This document shows, piece by piece, positions 33,658-35,817 of a stretch of 35,817 bases of DNA. Position numbers and translations under genes: made by a program. The first letter of the stretch is position 1. The number at the start of each line of letters is the position of its first letter. The DNA is from Bacteroidia bacterium (GTDB lineage: Bacteria > Bacteroidota > Bacteroidia > Bacteroidales > Prolixibacteraceae): assembly GCA_025358395.1 (NCBI GenBank), contig JANYJT010000189.1:1-35817 (forward strand), written 5' to 3'. Under the pieces are notes generated by a model. The model was not told the origin of the DNA and searched no databases. It saw only the letters and a list, made by a program, of their open reading frames with translations.

Positions 33658-34794
33658 TTAATTTTGATTACATAGTTCAATGGCTTTTTGAGCAGCCTGA
33701 CTCATGGTTTCAACAATCGGGAGATTGGCCTGTTTTAAAATTTCAAGTCCCTCCCTGGAGTTGGTTCCTGAAAGACGAACAACAATAGGAACGTCCACTT
33801 TAATTTTCTCCAGAGCAATTATCAGTCCACGAGCCACATCATCGCAACGGGTTATCCCGCCAAAAATATTGATCATGACGACTTTCACATTTTTGTCAGA
33901 AAGGATGAGGTTCATGGCATCAATCACTTTTTGAGGATTGGAACTTCCACCAATGTCGAGAAAGTTAGCTGGCTCTCCGCCAAAATACTTGATCAGGTCG
34001 AGGGTTGCCATGGCTAATCCGGCGCCATTTACCATGCATCCAATTGAACCATCGAGACGAATGTATGTTAGGCCTTTCTCTTTGGCATCCAGCTCTTTCA
34101 ATTCATCTTCGGTTGGTTCGTTGAGCGCTTCAATGGCACTTTGACGGAAGAGCGCGTTGTCGTCAAAATTCATTTTGCCATCCAGAGCCAAAAGTTTCCC
34201 ATCCTCAGTGATCACCAAAGGATTGATTTCTACCAAAGAGGAATCAGTATCCATGAATATGCGATAAAGTTTTTGGAATAGATCTGCACCTTGTTTAACC
34301 AAATTGAAATCGCTGAAAAGTGCAAAAGCGATTTTTCTTGCCAGGAATGGGGTTAGGCCGAGATCAGGGTCGATCACATATTTATGAATGGCATCAGGAT
34401 TATCTTTCGCCACCTCTTCAATTTCAACTCCTCCTTCACTGCTGGCCATAAAAATGACTGACTTGGAGTTACGATCTATGGTTAACCCTACATAAAATTC
34501 CGAAGAGAATTTAACTCCTTGTGCCACAAGTACTTTATCTACTGTATAACCTTTGATATCCATTCCGAGAATCTTTCCTGCCAGCTCCGGAACCTCTTCT
34601 TTGGTTCTTGCAAGTTTGACCCCTCCAGCCTTTCCTCTTCCCCCGGCAAGTACCTGAGCCTTGATAACGACAGGAAGCCCAAGCTTTTCGGCAGCAGTTA
34701 CTGCCTCGGCTACTGTATAGCACACTACTTCATTGGTAACAGGGATTTTGTAACGTGAAAAAATCTCCTTCGCCTGATATTCGTGAATCTTCAT
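33658..34794 (-). CDS. sucC: Succinyl-CoA synthetase beta subunit
   Basis: 378 residues with the standard start [15 protein letters not shown]. The ATP-grasp domain is clear ([19 protein letters not shown] near 41-59, [20 protein letters not shown]), followed by the CoA-ligase domain ([40 protein letters not shown]). It binds the nucleotide and succinate and pairs with the alpha subunit encoded 22 bp downstream. The gene is preceded by a 153 bp divergent spacer shared with the YitT-family gene; no clear TAnnTTTG box was found there. Confidence 0.97.
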   Translation of the reverse strand: MKIHEYQAKEIFSRYKIPVTNEVVCYTVAEAVTAAEKLGLPVVIKAQVLAGGRGKAGGVKLARTKEEVPELAGKILGMDIKGYTVDKVLVAQGVKFSSEFYVGLTIDRNSKSVIFMASSEGGVEIEEVAKDNPDAIHKYVIDPDLGLTPFLARKIAFALFSDFNLVKQGADLFQKLYRIFMDTDSSLVEINPLVITEDGKLLALDGKMNFDDNALFRQSAIEALNEPTEDELKELDAKEKGLTYIRLDGSIGCMVNGAGLAMATLDLIKYFGGEPANFLDIGGSSNPQKVIDAMNLILSDKNVKVVMINIFGGITRCDDVARGLIIALEKIKVDVPIVVRLSGTNSREGLEILKQANLPIVETMSQAAQKAIELCNQN

Positions 34795-34947
34795 ATCTAT
34801 ATAATTTGATTAAAATATATCCGATGTTGAAAAATTTGATTTTTAGTCAATTCGATTAATTTGCTTGAAAAGTTTAGTTTGTTAATTCGGTGTGAAATTA
34901 AATAAATTTTTAAAAAAGATTTAATTTAGCGCTCCTAATTATGCCAC

Positions 34948-35805
34948 ATGAGCAAGAAAATCTTTTCGATAATCCAAATGTATACATTCATGATCATCGG
35001 TTTGGCGATGTATGCATTTGGGGTAACAGCCTTTCTAATTCCGTTGAAGATTACTGCAGGTGGAGTAACAGGAATTTCAATGTTAATTTATTTTGCCACA
35101 GGAATTCCTACTGGTTATCCCTATTTGATCATTAACAGCTTCCTGGTGATTTTAGCTATTCGAATTTTGGGCACGAGTTTTGGTCTGAAAACTCTTTTTA
35201 GCATGGTTGTTATCTCTCTGTTGCTTAATGTGATGCAAATGTTTATTAAAGAGCCACTTGTTAAAGATATTTTTCTTTCCTCCGTACTGGGTGGTATACT
35301 TGGAGGTGTTGGTCTGGGTATAACATTTAACCAGGGAGGAAGCACCGGAGGTACGGATATTATTGCCATGATCATCAACAAGTATAGGAATATCAGTCCG
35401 GGCAAGATCATTTTGTATTGTGATGTGATCATCATTACTTCCTCTTTCTTTGTTCTTCAATCTGTGGAAAAACTTGTATACGGATATGTAACCATGTGGA
35501 TTGTGGCTTATTCGGTCGATGCATTTCTTACAGGGGCACAACAATCTGTTCAGCTTTTCATTTTTTCCGAAAAATACGAGCAAATTGCCGACTTTATCAA
35601 CCTCGAATCCAGAAGAGGTTTAACCATTTTCGAAGGCACAGGTTGGTATACCAAGAAGCAGGTAAAGATGATTATGACAGTCGTAAAAAAACGTGAATCC
35701 CCTATGATTTTTCAAAAAATAAAGCAGATTGACCCTGAAGCTTTTATCTCACAAGGATCAGTTATGGGGGTTTATGGAAAGGGGTTTGATGAAATCAGAC
35801 ATTAA
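34948..35805 (+). CDS. YitT-family (DUF161/DUF2179) membrane protein
   Basis: 285 residues, complete. Five or six hydrophobic helices fill residues about 8-195 (MYTFMIIGLAMYAFGVTAFL, PTGYPYLIINSFLVILAIRI, FNQGGSTGGTDIIAMIINKY). The glycine-rich GGVTG and GGSTGGTD loops are typical of YitT proteins. The cytoplasmic DUF2179 domain follows (about 215-280, RRGLTIFEGTGWYTKKQVKM, IDPEAFISQGSVMGVYGKGF). Function is unknown for the family. The ATG at 34948 is preferred over one at 34941, which is in another frame. Divergent from sucC. Confidence 0.9.
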   Translation: MSKKIFSIIQMYTFMIIGLAMYAFGVTAFLIPLKITAGGVTGISMLIYFATGIPTGYPYLIINSFLVILAIRILGTSFGLKTLFSMVVISLLLNVMQMFIKEPLVKDIFLSSVLGGILGGVGLGITFNQGGSTGGTDIIAMIINKYRNISPGKIILYCDVIIITSSFFVLQSVEKLVYGYVTMWIVAYSVDAFLTGAQQSVQLFIFSEKYEQIADFINLESRRGLTIFEGTGWYTKKQVKMIMTVVKKRESPMIFQKIKQIDPEAFISQGSVMGVYGKGFDEIRH

Positions 35806-35817
35806 ATCAAAAATTCT

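Noticed and set aside
32766..34794. sucCD as part of the salvage pathway
   Set aside because: Separated from murQ by a bidirectional terminator and convergent; central metabolism genes next door by chance.
35152..35583. 143-residue reverse frame opposite the YitT-family gene
   Set aside because: Antisense to a conserved membrane protein, with low-complexity composition and no family signature.

Overview
The window looks like chromosomal DNA of a Bacteroidota bacterium, probably a Bacteroidales or Marinilabiliales relative. The grounds are a SusC/SusD pair, the AT-leaning composition, the absence of Shine-Dalgarno sequences, a promoter of the TTG-N19-TAnnTTTG type, and Bacteroidota-style exported and lipoprotein enzymes. 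No tRNA, rRNA, CRISPR array, insertion sequence or transcriptional regulator was recognised.

Layout. Positions 1-3175 (minus) hold a metallophosphoesterase/beta-propeller fusion, a HAD phosphatase and a creatininase-family protein cut by the window edge. Positions 3506-8734 (plus) hold a susC/susD pair that ends at a strong hairpin (8755-8798). Positions 30861 down to 8822 (minus) read as one long run of thirteen genes: GH9-deacetylase fusion, transglutaminase-like protein, GHL10/DigH-like hydrolase, DUF5009 (MurT/HGSNAT-like) membrane protein, amidase, GT2 glycosyltransferase, DUF4922 GalT-like protein, SpoIID-domain protein, small PD-(D/E)XK-like protein, AmpG-like permease, NagZ-beta-lactamase fusion, NlpC/P60 endopeptidase and dipeptide epimerase. 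Divergent from it, on plus, are a GTG-started MurNAc/GlcNAc-type kinase and murQ (31050-32724). A bidirectional hairpin separates murQ from sucCD (minus), and a YitT-family membrane protein (plus) closes the window.

How it works together (inference from families). The central 22 kb is a peptidoglycan-salvage locus. Outside the cytoplasm, the amidase, the GHL10 enzyme, the GH9-deacetylase, NagZ and the NlpC/P60 enzyme would take wall fragments apart, and the Tat-signal epimerase would process L-Ala-D-Glu. AmpG and possibly the DUF5009 protein would bring sugars across the inner membrane. The kinase and MurQ would convert MurNAc to GlcNAc-6-phosphate. The SusC/SusD pair is a candidate outer-membrane importer for the same material, but that is positional inference only.

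The least explained part is a trio of three proteins that lack signal peptides (SpoIID-like, DUF4922, GT2), inside an otherwise coherent salvage pathway. The other unusual structure is a set of 7-8 bp tandem repeats, mostly purine-rich in the transcript, at several gene junctions. The largest is about 210 bp and can be read as an open frame fused to DUF4922.
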